Positions 27,573 through 36,150 of a DNA stretch of 64,000 bases are shown one piece after another. The notes beneath the pieces are model-generated. The model saw only the letters and a program-made list of their open reading frames with translations. It did not search any database and was not told where the DNA came from. A program made the position numbers and the translations under genes. The stretch's first letter is position 1. Every line of letters starts with the position of its first letter. The stretch comes from an uncultured Rhodospirillaceae bacterium (GTDB taxonomy: Bacteria > Pseudomonadota > Alphaproteobacteria > Reyranellales > Reyranellaceae), in assembly GCA_945952105.1 (NCBI GenBank), contig CAMFGZ010000022.1, forward strand, positions 32,682 through 96,681, in the 5' to 3' direction.

Positions 27573-28481
27573 TTGGCGGGCGTAGAGTCGACAATAGCGG
27601 CAGGGACGCGGGCGGCGGGAGAACGCCGGCTGCGTCCTTATCTGCTCTTCATCTGGCCGGCGCTGATCGTCAGCTCGGCGGTGATCATCTTTCCGTGGAT
27701 GTTCACGATCTGGATGAGCCTCAACGACTGGCATATCGGCAGCAAGCAGGTCTTCATCGGCCTCGACAACTACATCGCCCTGGCCGGCAACAGGCGCTTC
27801 CTGGAGTCGATAGGCCATACCATCTACTTCACGATCCTGGCCGTTGCCCTGCCGATGGTGCTGGGCACGGTTTCCGCCCTGGTGTTCCACAAGAAGTTTC
27901 GCGGGCGCGGCTTCTTCCGAACGCTGTTCATCATGCCGATGATGGCGACGCCGGTCGCGGTGTCGCTGATCTGGACCATGATGTTCCACCCGCAGCTCGG
28001 CGTGCTGAACTATTTCCTGAGCCTGGCCGGCCTGCCGCCGTCGGAGTGGGTCTATTCGCCGAACACGGTGATTCCCAGCCTGATCCTGGTCGAGATCTGG
28101 CTGTGGACGCCGTTCGTCATGATCATCGTGCTGGGCGGCCTCGCTTCCCTGCCGACCGAGCCCTACGAAGCGGCGCTGATCGACGGCGCCAGCCAGTGGC
28201 AGATGTTCTGGAAGATCACCTATCCGCTGGTGTTGCCGTTCCTGGTCGTCGCGCTGATCATGCGCACCATCGACGCATTGAAGGTCTTCGAGACCATCTG
28301 GGTGATCTCCAACGGCGGGCCCGGCACGGCCTCCGAAGTGCTGAACGTCTATCTCTATGCGCAGGCCTTCGCCTATAATCAGGTCGGAACCGCCTCTGCC
28401 GTCGTCGTCGTATTCTTCGCCATCATCGTGGCGCTGTCGCTGGTGCTGCTGTGGGCGCGCCAGAAGGCCAAGTGGAACTGA
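27573..28481 (+). CDS. ABC transporter permease, MalF/UgpA type
   Basis: 302 residues, six predicted helices. The start is read as TTG 27573, with GCGAGGGA as ribosome site; no ATG is available at a suitable place. The EAA loop is clear (EPYEAALIDGASQWQMFWKI). It lies 37 nt after the binding protein and 4 nt before the second permease, forming the membrane heterodimer of a sugar-type importer. No ATPase gene follows. Confidence 0.88.
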   Translation: MAGVESTIAAGTRAAGERRLRPYLLFIWPALIVSSAVIIFPWMFTIWMSLNDWHIGSKQVFIGLDNYIALAGNRRFLESIGHTIYFTILAVALPMVLGTVSALVFHKKFRGRGFFRTLFIMPMMATPVAVSLIWTMMFHPQLGVLNYFLSLAGLPPSEWVYSPNTVIPSLILVEIWLWTPFVMIIVLGGLASLPTEPYEAALIDGASQWQMFWKITYPLVLPFLVVALIMRTIDALKVFETIWVISNGGPGTASEVLNVYLYAQAFAYNQVGTASAVVVVFFAIIVALSLVLLWARQKAKWN

Positions 28482-28485
28482 GCCG

Positions 28486-29328
28486 ATGGCGATGACGCTC
28501 CGCACCCGCCGCAAGGTTCGCAGGGCCGTCGACAAGGTCGCGTTGGCGGTCTCGGTTGCCGTGCTTCTGGCGCCCTGCCTGTTCGTCTTCTTCTGGATGC
28601 TGTCGCTGTCGCTCAAGTACGACATCGACAACACCGCCTGGCCGCCGGTCTTCTGGCCAGAGGAACCGACCCTCGAGAACTTCGCCAAGGTGTTCGAGGA
28701 AAGCCCGATGTTCCTCTATTTCTGGAACTCGGTGCAGGTCACGGGCTCGGCGACGCTGGTCGCGCTGCTGCTCGGTGTGCCGGCGGGCTACGGCATCGCC
28801 AAGGCGCGCGCCCACAAGATGGCGGCGGTGCTCCTGCTCAGCCGCATGACTCCGGGCCTTTCCTACCTGATCCCGCTCTTCACCCTCTTCCAGATGCTGG
28901 GCATGATCGGCACGGTCTGGCCGATCGCGCTCACCCACATGGTAATCACCCTGCCCATCGTGGTGTGGATCATGATCGGCTTCTTCGAGACGCAGCCTCA
29001 CGAACTGGAGGAGGCGGCCCGCATCGACGGCGCCACGCTGTGGCAGGCCTTCCTCTACGTCGCGCTGCCGCTGGCGCGGCCCGGCATCGTGGTCGGCGCG
29101 ATCCTGGCCTTCATCTCGTCGTGGAACAATTTCATCTTCGGCGCCGTCTTTGCCGGCCGCACGACGCGCACCATGCCGGTCGCCGTCTACAACATGCTGA
29201 CCTTCGAGAGTTTCGCCTGGGGGCCGCTCGCGGCGGCGGCCATCATCGTGATGCTGCCGGTCATCGTGCTCACGATCATCATCCAGAAGGAAATCGTGCA
29301 GGGCCTGTCGGCGGGTGGCGTGAAATAG
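28486..29328 (+). CDS. ABC transporter permease, MalG/UgpE type
   Basis: 280 residues, six helices; ATG 28486 sits 4 nt after the previous stop. EAA loop HELEEAARIDGATLWQAFLY. The C-terminal IIIQKEIVQGLSAGGVK is typical of MalG-type subunits. The operon ends here without an ATP-binding subunit, so a shared MsiK/UgpC-like ATPase elsewhere in the genome is expected. Confidence 0.9.
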   Translation: MAMTLRTRRKVRRAVDKVALAVSVAVLLAPCLFVFFWMLSLSLKYDIDNTAWPPVFWPEEPTLENFAKVFEESPMFLYFWNSVQVTGSATLVALLLGVPAGYGIAKARAHKMAAVLLLSRMTPGLSYLIPLFTLFQMLGMIGTVWPIALTHMVITLPIVVWIMIGFFETQPHELEEAARIDGATLWQAFLYVALPLARPGIVVGAILAFISSWNNFIFGAVFAGRTTRTMPVAVYNMLTFESFAWGPLAAAAIIVMLPVIVLTIIIQKEIVQGLSAGGVK

Positions 29329-29394
29329 CAAATTCGGTCCATCCTGAAAAAGAATGCGGGTTCGGGCTTCCGGTTCGCCGCCGCACCGTTCACA

Positions 29395-30765
29395 ATGCGG
29401 TCGGGGAGAGGGACACTTGTTGGAGTATCGCTGTTGTCGGTGCGCCGTCCCGCGTTCGCGTCGTTCCTTTTGGCGACGCTATTTCTTTCGACTCCGTCTC
29501 TCGCGCAAGTCACCGATGCAAAGCGCGCCTCCTACCGGGCGGCTTTCGAGGAGACGCTACGCCAGCCCGACAATGCCGAAGTCCTTCTGAAATACGCGCA
29601 GGCCGCCACGGCGGCCGAGGATTACGAAGGCGCGATCACCGCCTACGAGCGTTTCCTCGTCATCGACGCCGACCAGCCCCGCGTGAAGTTCGAACTGGGC
29701 GTCCTGTACTACAAGCTCAAATCCTACGATGCGGCGCGGACCTATTTCGATCAGGCCAGGACTTCGGCCAAGGCCAGTGCGGACGTCGCCGAGCGGTCGT
29801 CGGAGTTCATCCGCGACATCGACCGGCGCTGGGGCCCGTCGCGCCTTACCGGTGAATTCGTGGCCGGCATCCGCTACTCCGACAATCCAGCCAGCCTGCC
29901 GACCGGCACCCTGCAGTCCTACGGTGCGACGGTCGTGCCCAATCCCACGTTCCAGCGGCGCAGCGACTTTGCCTTCATCGGCGCCGCGTCGCTCAGCCAC
30001 CGCTATGATTTCGGGCGCCAGGACAGCGGCACGCTGGAGACGGATTTCTCCTTCTACACCGCCAAGCAGTTCCAGGTGACGTCTGCCGACGTGATGCTGA
30101 TCGATCTCGGGGTCGGTCCGCGCATGGAATTGGTCGACGGTCCGCTGAGCGGCGTGCAGCTCAAGCCCTTCGTCAGCGGCCGCTACATCACCGTCGGCAA
30201 CCTGCCGACCTACTGGGCGTGGGGCGCCGGTCTCGAAGCCTCGGTGCCGGTGGCCGACAAGGTGCGCGCGGGCGTCGTGGTGTTGGGGCAGCGACGAGAC
30301 TTCGTCGACAACGCCGCCGTGCCGTTCAATTCCCAGAACTCGGGCAATAACGGGACGGTGGCGGCCAACCTTCGTGCAGAGCTGACGCCGAATATCGAGG
30401 CGTCGCTGGGCGGCAACTACACGCGCTACATCGCGATGACCGGCTTCCAGAGCTATGGCGAGGCGGGTGTCGGCGGCTCGCTGACCCTGCGGTTCGAGGA
30501 TCCGGTGGGTATAAACGGCCGCAAATGGACCCTGGCGGGCAATGCGGCGCTGGCTTTTGCGACCTACGACCAGCCGGACCCGTTCATCCAGCCGGGAACC
30601 GTTCGAAGCCAGACGGACGTCAATCTCGGTTTGCTGCTGTCGGTCCCGCTGGACGACCGCCTGACGCTGGTTGGCCAGACGACCTATTTCCAACGTTCCG
30701 CCTCAATCAACAATTACAGCTTCAATTCGTTCAGCAGCCTTCTGGGCATTGGCTGGCGATTCTGA
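29395..30765 (+). CDS. TPR plus outer-membrane beta-barrel protein (Slam/DUF560-like architecture)
   Basis: About 456 residues; start uncertain between ATG 29395 and TTG codons at 29416/29419 that follow GGGGAGAGGG, but either way a signal peptide ends at PSLAQ. Residues ~45-130 contain TPR-like helices (AEVLLKYAQAATAAEDYEGA, FELGVLYYKLKSYDAA). The remainder (~150-456) alternates amphipathic strands and ends in Phe (GIGWRF), as outer-membrane barrels do. TPR followed by a barrel is the layout of surface lipoprotein assembly modifiers (Slam). The FecR-domain gene 11 nt downstream is the natural partner or cargo (inference). Confidence 0.72.
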   Translation: MRSGRGTLVGVSLLSVRRPAFASFLLATLFLSTPSLAQVTDAKRASYRAAFEETLRQPDNAEVLLKYAQAATAAEDYEGAITAYERFLVIDADQPRVKFELGVLYYKLKSYDAARTYFDQARTSAKASADVAERSSEFIRDIDRRWGPSRLTGEFVAGIRYSDNPASLPTGTLQSYGATVVPNPTFQRRSDFAFIGAASLSHRYDFGRQDSGTLETDFSFYTAKQFQVTSADVMLIDLGVGPRMELVDGPLSGVQLKPFVSGRYITVGNLPTYWAWGAGLEASVPVADKVRAGVVVLGQRRDFVDNAAVPFNSQNSGNNGTVAANLRAELTPNIEASLGGNYTRYIAMTGFQSYGEAGVGGSLTLRFEDPVGINGRKWTLAGNAALAFATYDQPDPFIQPGTVRSQTDVNLGLLLSVPLDDRLTLVGQTTYFQRSASINNYSFNSFSSLLGIGWRF

Positions 30766-30776
30766 GGAGCGGTGAG

Positions 30777-31724
30777 ATGTCGTCGCGAAAATCACGCGTT
30801 GTCTTTCTGACGGTCCTGCTGCCGGTGGCCTTCGCCACCGCAACCTTCACCCCGGTTTCGGCGCAGAACGTGGGCGTGACCACCGCGGCGAGCGGCGATC
30901 CGCGCGGCACGCCACCGTCGCTGCCCACGCGGACGCTGCGAGTCGGCATCGACGTGGTCGGCAACGAGCGCGTTACCACCGGCGCCGCCGATCGCGCGCA
31001 TCTCGTCTTCCTCGATGGCTCGGGTCTCACGGTCGGCGCCAATAGTGAAGTGGTGATCGACAAGTTCGTCTACGATCCCAATCGCACCGTGGGCGACCTC
31101 ACTGTCAACGTGACCAAGGGCGCTTTCCGGTTCGTGGGCGGCGCGATCAGCAAGAAGAGCGACGTGATCATCCGCACGCCCAGCGCCCATATCGGCGTGC
31201 GCGGCGGCATCGCGACGGTGACGGTGAGTGCCGACGGCTCGACCACGGCGACCTTCCTGTTCGGCGACCGCATGACCGCGAGCAATGCCGCCGGCACGCA
31301 GCGCGCCGTGCGCTACGGTTCGCAGATCTTCGTGCCGGCCGGCGGTGGCGCACCGCTCGAGCCGGTGATCCTGCCGCCCAACACGCTGCAGGCCTATCTT
31401 GCGCTGTTCGAGCAGACGCAGACGACGGGCAACGTCATCGGCCCGGGCGACAAGGTGCTGATCGAGGCGGCGGTGAAGACGCTGAACGCGCAGGCGTTGC
31501 CCTATGCCGATCCCTCGTCGAAGCTGGCGCCGTGGCTCGCCTACCTGCAGCTCGTCGCGACGCAGGCCGTCACGACCACCAACGCGTCGCGTCCAGCCGG
31601 CCCGGCGCCGAGCCAGGGCGGTGGTACGCAGACGGGGACGGGGGGCAACACCGGTCCGAACACGGGTCCTGGCACCGGCCCGGGTAGCGGCGGTGGCGGC
31701 TTCAGCGGGGGCGGCGGCGGTTAA
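30777..31724 (+). CDS. Secreted FecR-domain protein with glycine-rich tail
   Basis: 315 residues from ATG 30777 (GAGGAGCGGTGAG upstream), signal peptide cleaved near VSAQ. A FecR-type domain occupies about 50-180 (GADRAHLVFLDGSGLTVGANSEV-like pattern; VTKGAFRFVGG; IRTPSAHIGVRGG). This domain occurs here outside the iron-signalling context: no sigma factor or TonB receptor is adjacent. The last ~50 residues are low-complexity Gly/Thr/Pro (QGGGTQTGTGG, GGGGFSGGGGG). Co-transcribed with the TPR-barrel gene, so probably transported to, or displayed at, the cell surface. Confidence 0.82.
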   Translation: MSSRKSRVVFLTVLLPVAFATATFTPVSAQNVGVTTAASGDPRGTPPSLPTRTLRVGIDVVGNERVTTGAADRAHLVFLDGSGLTVGANSEVVIDKFVYDPNRTVGDLTVNVTKGAFRFVGGAISKKSDVIIRTPSAHIGVRGGIATVTVSADGSTTATFLFGDRMTASNAAGTQRAVRYGSQIFVPAGGGAPLEPVILPPNTLQAYLALFEQTQTTGNVIGPGDKVLIEAAVKTLNAQALPYADPSSKLAPWLAYLQLVATQAVTTTNASRPAGPAPSQGGGTQTGTGGNTGPNTGPGTGPGSGGGGFSGGGGG

Positions 31725-32866
31725 GGACGCCGCTCCGACGACCAGGGGAAGTTCACGTACTGGTCGCGCGTGTCGTAGCAGATGTTGCCATACATCCTGA
31801 GATACTCCGCGCGGCGCGCGGGATCGCGATAGACGGCGGCGGGGTCGGCGACGTCGGCTTCGTAGCGCGCGATGTTGGCGAGCGACAGGGCGCTGGGCAG
31901 GATGTCCATCGCCTGCGGCACGCTCCTGCCCTCCAGCCAGTCGGCGGCGTGCTGTCCCAGGGCGTAAGCGAAGATGGGGGAGGCGAGGCTGATGCTGGCC
32001 TTGTAGGGGCCCCCCTTCTTGATCTCGGCAACGGCTTCGGGCTCGCCGTCGATGCCGCCCAGGAACTGATCGTTCCGCGCCTTGCCGGCCGCGCGCAACG
32101 CATCCAGTGCGCCCAGCACGACGGTGTCGGCGCCCAGCACCACGTCTACCGTGGGATGGGCCAGGAGAATGGTGCGCATCGCGGCGTTGCCGCCATCCTT
32201 GTTCACGGTCTGAGGGGAGAGATCGGCCACGATGGTCACGCCCGGCATGTTCTTCAGCGCGTCCCGCATGGCCACGAAGCGAGGCGCCAGGAACTGCAGG
32301 CTGTCATGGGTCAACAGGACGACCTTGGCCCGGCCGCGCAGCCGGTCGCGGATATAGGCCGCGGCGGCATCGCCCAGCACCTTGCCGGTGAGATACTGCG
32401 GCGCATTCAGGATCTCGGTCGCCGGCGGCGGCACCACGGCGCCGACATAGGCGCCGCCCCAGATGAGCTGCTGCAGGCTGGGCGCCAGGGACGCCGGATC
32501 GACGGGCGCCGTGACCACGGCGCCGACGCCGGTGCCGCGGAACTGCTGCACCTGCTCGATCATCAGGGCGGCGTCGTTGCGGGCGAGCGCAATCCGGTAT
32601 TCGAGGCCGCGATCACGCGCGGCCAGTGCCAGTCCGCGGGCGACTCCCTGCATGAACTCGCGCTCGTTGTCCTGCGCGAAGCCCAGCACCCTGCGCAGGC
32701 CCGGTGGCGGCGTGCAGGCCGGTGCGCTGGCGTTGAACGGCGGGAATGCGGTCGGCACCAGGATGCCCTGGGGTCCCGGGGGCGCCGGGCTCTGGGCATG
32801 GGCGATCGGGCCGGCGGCAAGCAGGCACGCCACAACAACGCCCGGCAGAGTCCGCCGCGAAATCAT
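31721..32866 (-). CDS. Lone periplasmic sugar-binding-type protein (RbsB-like)
   Basis: 381 residues, signal peptide to about residue 24 (IAHAQ). Family 4 periplasmic-binding/LacI-type ligand domain: GFAQDNEREFMQGVARGLALAARD, VVTAPVDPASLAP, VVLGADTVVLGALDALRAAGK and FLGGIDGEPEA. No permease or ATPase is beside it; instead it follows a CHASE3-HWE histidine kinase with 68 nt between. It may be a sensory co-receptor rather than a transport component (inference). Its stop codon overlaps that of the convergent FecR gene on one TTAA. Confidence 0.82.
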   Translation of the reverse strand: MISRRTLPGVVVACLLAAGPIAHAQSPAPPGPQGILVPTAFPPFNASAPACTPPPGLRRVLGFAQDNEREFMQGVARGLALAARDRGLEYRIALARNDAALMIEQVQQFRGTGVGAVVTAPVDPASLAPSLQQLIWGGAYVGAVVPPPATEILNAPQYLTGKVLGDAAAAYIRDRLRGRAKVVLLTHDSLQFLAPRFVAMRDALKNMPGVTIVADLSPQTVNKDGGNAAMRTILLAHPTVDVVLGADTVVLGALDALRAAGKARNDQFLGGIDGEPEAVAEIKKGGPYKASISLASPIFAYALGQHAADWLEGRSVPQAMDILPSALSLANIARYEADVADPAAVYRDPARRAEYLRMYGNICYDTRDQYVNFPWSSERRP

Positions 32867-32934
32867 GTTTTCCCGAGTCCTCCCGGACGGGCGCGCCTTC
32901 CCCTGACGACGTGCCGGCCGCCGCCGACTGTAGG

Positions 32935-34278
32935 TCAGTCCGTCGAAAGCGGGAAGATCAGTTGGGCGGCCATGCCGGGCTCTCGCGGCAGGTATCGAAC
33001 CTCGGCGTGCATGGTCTGGGCGATCCCCTTCACCACGCGCGTGCCGATGCCGGTGCCCTTGGGCACGCCTCCGTCCTTGCGTCCGACGCCATCGTCCTCG
33101 ACGACCAGCTCGGCGCGGCCGTCGTGCAGCCGGCTCAGTTTCACGCGGACCTCGCCGGCTCCCTCCGGGTAGGCATACTTGAAGGCGTTGGTCAGCCATT
33201 CGGCCACCACGACGCCCAGGTTGACGCTGGCGTCGGTACGGAGCTGCAGCGGCTGCAATTCGTGACGCACCGCGATGCCGCCACGGCCTTCGGCGCGCAT
33301 CGACGTTTCCAGATGCTCGATCAGGCTCGACAGATATTCGTTGAGCTCGACAAAGCGCACGTCGCCCGAACTGTAGAGTCGCTTGTGGACCAGCGAGATG
33401 GCCAGGATGCGCGCCTGCGTCTCGTCGAGCGCGGCGCGCGCGGCGGGGTCTTTCAGAGCGTTGGCCTGCAGCCGTACCAGGGAGGCCACGAGCGTGAGGC
33501 TGTTGGCCACGCGATGGTTCACTTCCGCCAGAAGCACCTCGGCGCGGTCGCGCGCCTGGGCGAGGTCGGTGGTCCGCCGCGCCACGCGATCCTCGAGCGT
33601 GGAGTTGACCAGGCGGACCTCGTCGCGCGCCTGCGCGATCTCCTGCGCGTAACGCAGCACCGTTATGGCCACGCCCGCGACGACCAGGATGATGATGATG
33701 CCGCCGACGATCGAGACCCAGCGCAGCATCCGGGCGTTCTCGCGCTGCTCGGCGAGGCCGTCCGACAGCCGCTCCTCGGCGGCGCGCTCGATGCCGGACA
33801 GGAAGACGTTGGCCTCGTCCATCAGCGCCTTGCCGCGGTTGGTCCGCAGCAGTGCCATCGCCTCGGCGTCGCGAAGGCTCGACCGCAGCGTGATCGTGTC
33901 GTCCATCTCGCGAATCTTCTCGGCGACGACGGCGGAGAGTCGCCGGATCAGGGGCTCCCAGGTGCGGTCGCCGCCCAATGCCTGCTTCAGCGTTTCGAGC
34001 TGCCGCTCCGCCAGCACCTTGGCGCTGTCGTAGGGGGCGAGATAGATCTCGTTGCCGCTCACCAGGAAGCCGCGCTGGCTGGATTCGGCCGCCTGCAGCG
34101 CGCTGCGCAGTTCGACCGCCGCCGTGCGATTGGTTCGGGCTTCGCTCACGAGCGCGAAATAGACCTGTGCCCGTTCGCCGAGCCAGATCGTCGTGCCCAC
34201 GATGCCGAGCAGAGTCAGCAAGCCGACGCCCAGGAGGAGGATCGTGGAGGTAACGACGAAGCGGCTGGAAATCGGCAT
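32935..34278 (-). CDS. CHASE3 sensor histidine kinase of the HWE/HisKA_2 family
   Basis: 447 residues. TM1 (about 8-31), a helical periplasmic CHASE3 region (about 35-185: AAVELRSALQAAESSQRGFLVSG), TM2 (about 187-207), coiled coil, then HisKA_2 with His255 (LLAEVNHRVANSL) and a compact HATPase (EWLTNAFKYAYPEG, VEDDGVG, GTGIGTRVVKG). HWE/HisKA_2 kinases often feed general-stress PhyR-type or single-receiver regulators; no response regulator is next to it. The adjacent periplasmic binding protein might supply the ligand. Confidence 0.88.
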   Translation of the reverse strand: MPISSRFVVTSTILLLGVGLLTLLGIVGTTIWLGERAQVYFALVSEARTNRTAAVELRSALQAAESSQRGFLVSGNEIYLAPYDSAKVLAERQLETLKQALGGDRTWEPLIRRLSAVVAEKIREMDDTITLRSSLRDAEAMALLRTNRGKALMDEANVFLSGIERAAEERLSDGLAEQRENARMLRWVSIVGGIIIILVVAGVAITVLRYAQEIAQARDEVRLVNSTLEDRVARRTTDLAQARDRAEVLLAEVNHRVANSLTLVASLVRLQANALKDPAARAALDETQARILAISLVHKRLYSSGDVRFVELNEYLSSLIEHLETSMRAEGRGGIAVRHELQPLQLRTDASVNLGVVVAEWLTNAFKYAYPEGAGEVRVKLSRLHDGRAELVVEDDGVGRKDGGVPKGTGIGTRVVKGIAQTMHAEVRYLPREPGMAAQLIFPLSTD

Positions 34279-34351
34279 GGCTCAACCATGCCGATGCCCG
34301 CTTTTCGGCCGCCGCACAAGGTTCAGATCGTTCGTCTCCGAACGGAAGGGC

Positions 34352-34771
34352 TCAGGGCAGGAGGGCTTCGCCCTCGATCTCGACCTTGGCGTTGGCATCG
34401 ATCAGCGCCGAGACCTGCACCAGCGTCATGGCCGGAAAGTGCCGGCCGAGCGTGGCGCTCCAGGCGGCGCCGACCGCCGCTCCGGCGGCGTTGAATTCCG
34501 CAATGTCGGTCACGTAGGCGCGCAGCGCCACGAGATGCTGCGGCTCGCCGCCCGCCGCCTTGAGTACGGTGACGAGATTGGAAAGCGCGATGCGCCATTG
34601 CGCGCCGGCATCGGCGTCGGCCGGGATGCTGGCCTAGCCCGGCTCGCGTCCAATCTGTCCGGCGATGCGTATGCTGCGCGTCCCCGTCGCCACGACGGCA
34701 TGCGAGAAGCCGCGCGGGCGCGGCCAGCCTTCGGGCAGGATTGGCGTGTAGGCGATGTCTGACGCGCTCAT
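34352..34771 (-). pseudogene. RidA/YjgF-family gene with in-frame amber codon
   Basis: From ATG 34771 a RidA-family frame runs to TGA at 34352 (139 sense positions if read through), but codon 46 is TAG (34636-34634), directly after RIAGQIGREPG where the family normally has the GQ(I/T)xxDxxG turn. The sequence after the stop (AGAQWRIALSNLVTVLKAAGG, LRAYVTDIAEFNAAG, ALIDANAKVEIEGEALLP) is fully RidA-like and has no other lesion, so the change is recent or a sequencing error. CAG to TAG is a simple route. RidA proteins deaminate reactive enamines/imines; several relatives have other roles. Confidence 0.8.
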
Positions 34772-34845
34772 CTTCGGTTTCCTCCGGAACTGTTGCGTCC
34801 ATTCTAGCCGTTGCCGACGGTCACGCGCGACCGCATCGTGGCGCC

Positions 34846-35481
34846 ATGCCGGAACCCACATTCGACCGCCACCTGCGCGCCGATGCGGCGGTGCATGCGC
34901 TTGGCTTGGGGCTCGGCGTCGGGGGCGCGGTCGCGATCATGATCGTCGCGGCCTCGTCGTCCAAGCCCGCGCAGATCGTGCCGATCGTCGTCTATGTCTT
35001 TGGGCTGCTGGCGATGCTGGGCTGCTCGGCGGCCTATAATCTCCGGATCGCGAGTCCCCGGCGCGAATGGCTGCGCCGGTTCGACCACGCGGCGATCTTC
35101 CTGATGATCGCCGGCACCTATACGCCGCTCACGATACTGAAGTTGCGCGAACCGTGGTCGAGTGGGCTGACCGTGGTGATGTGGACGGCTGCCGCCCTCG
35201 GCATCGCCGCGAAGCTGCTGCAGCCCCGGCGGATCGAATCGCTTTCGGTCGTGCTTTATCTCCTGATGGGCTGGATCGGCCTGTTCGCGCTCGACGAACT
35301 CCTCGCTTCGGTGGAGCGCGGCCCGCTTCTGCTGCTTCTCGCAGGTGGCGTGGTCTATTCGCTAGGCACGATCTTTCATCTGTCGAGCCGCCTGCCGTAC
35401 CAGCAGGCGCTGTGGCATGCCTCGGTGCTGGTCGCGGCTTCTATCCACTATGCCGCGATCCTGTTGTTGTTGACGGGCTGA
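34846..35481 (+). CDS. Hemolysin III / PAQR-related membrane protein
   Basis: 211 residues with seven predicted helices. The HlyIII/YqfA hallmarks are present: the N-terminal ADAAVHALGLGLG, FDHAAIFLMIAGTYTPL, and a C-terminal ASIHYAAILLLL; the three histidines and nearby Asp resemble the metal site of PAQR-type hydrolases. Despite the name, haemolysis is not established for most members. Divergent from the broken RidA gene. Confidence 0.85.
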   Translation: MPEPTFDRHLRADAAVHALGLGLGVGGAVAIMIVAASSSKPAQIVPIVVYVFGLLAMLGCSAAYNLRIASPRREWLRRFDHAAIFLMIAGTYTPLTILKLREPWSSGLTVVMWTAAALGIAAKLLQPRRIESLSVVLYLLMGWIGLFALDELLASVERGPLLLLLAGGVVYSLGTIFHLSSRLPYQQALWHASVLVAASIHYAAILLLLTG

Positions 35482-35505
35482 AGCGCCGCCGCTTTAGCTG
35501 ATCGC

Positions 35506-36150
35506 ATGTCGTCGCTTCTTCTCTTCCGCATCACGGCGCTCGCCGTCGTCGTTGCCGGCATCGCGATGACGCTGGCCGGCGGCGCGACGAGCGTCTGGGC
35601 GTGGACCACGCCCGACACGCACCTCGCCTTCCGGGTCGGCCTGCCGCTCGCCACCGCGTGGCTGGTCTTCACGCTGCTGCGGCTGGCCTTCGCGCTGCCG
35701 CAGGTCTGGAAAGGCGAGGAGAGGCAGCCTGCACCCGACCCGCTGACCGCGCTGGAGACGGCGCGCACCGATGCGGCGGACGCCTGGGTGCGGCGCTCGG
35801 CGCCGGAGGCTCTTTCGGTGCGCCAGATATCTCTGCCGCGCGAACCCGAGCCGCGCCGGCGGCGGCGCGTGGCGCAGCGGGTGGAGCTGCGCGGGGGCCG
35901 CGTCCTCTATCGCGTGATCCCCGCCCGGCCGCAGCCGACCGCGCGCCGTCTCACGTTGTCGGCAGCGGTGGCGGTCGCCTGTCTCGCTCTGTTCTTTGCC
36001 TTGGGGCCGATCGACCTCGAGGATGTGAGCTGGATCGCGTCACTTTTCCGGGCGCTCGAGGAGCTTCCGGGCCTTTTCGAGCGTGTCGAGGCAGTTGGCC
36101 TCCTGGCCACGCTCGGCTTCGGCGCGCGCGGCGACCAGCAGGGCCTGTAG
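35506..36150 (+). CDS. Membrane protein of unknown function
   Basis: 214 residues; I do not recognise a family. Two N-terminal hydrophobic segments (about 9-28 and 43-64), an Arg-rich cytosolic stretch (PREPEPRRRRRVAQRVELRGG, about 113-130) and a third hydrophobic segment (about 149-168). It starts 24 nt after the HlyIII gene. Its last ~110 nt overlap the convergent secreted-protein gene; the final residues after ~180 could be forced by that overlap. Confidence 0.55.
   Translation: MSSLLLFRITALAVVVAGIAMTLAGGATSVWAWTTPDTHLAFRVGLPLATAWLVFTLLRLAFALPQVWKGEERQPAPDPLTALETARTDAADAWVRRSAPEALSVRQISLPREPEPRRRRRVAQRVELRGGRVLYRVIPARPQPTARRLTLSAAVAVACLALFFALGPIDLEDVSWIASLFRALEELPGLFERVEAVGLLATLGFGARGDQQGL

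Noticed and set aside
34634..34636. Recoding of TAG as pyrrolysine or another residue in the RidA gene
   Set aside because: No pyl genes seen and RidA has no need of a special residue here; nonsense mutation or read error is simpler.
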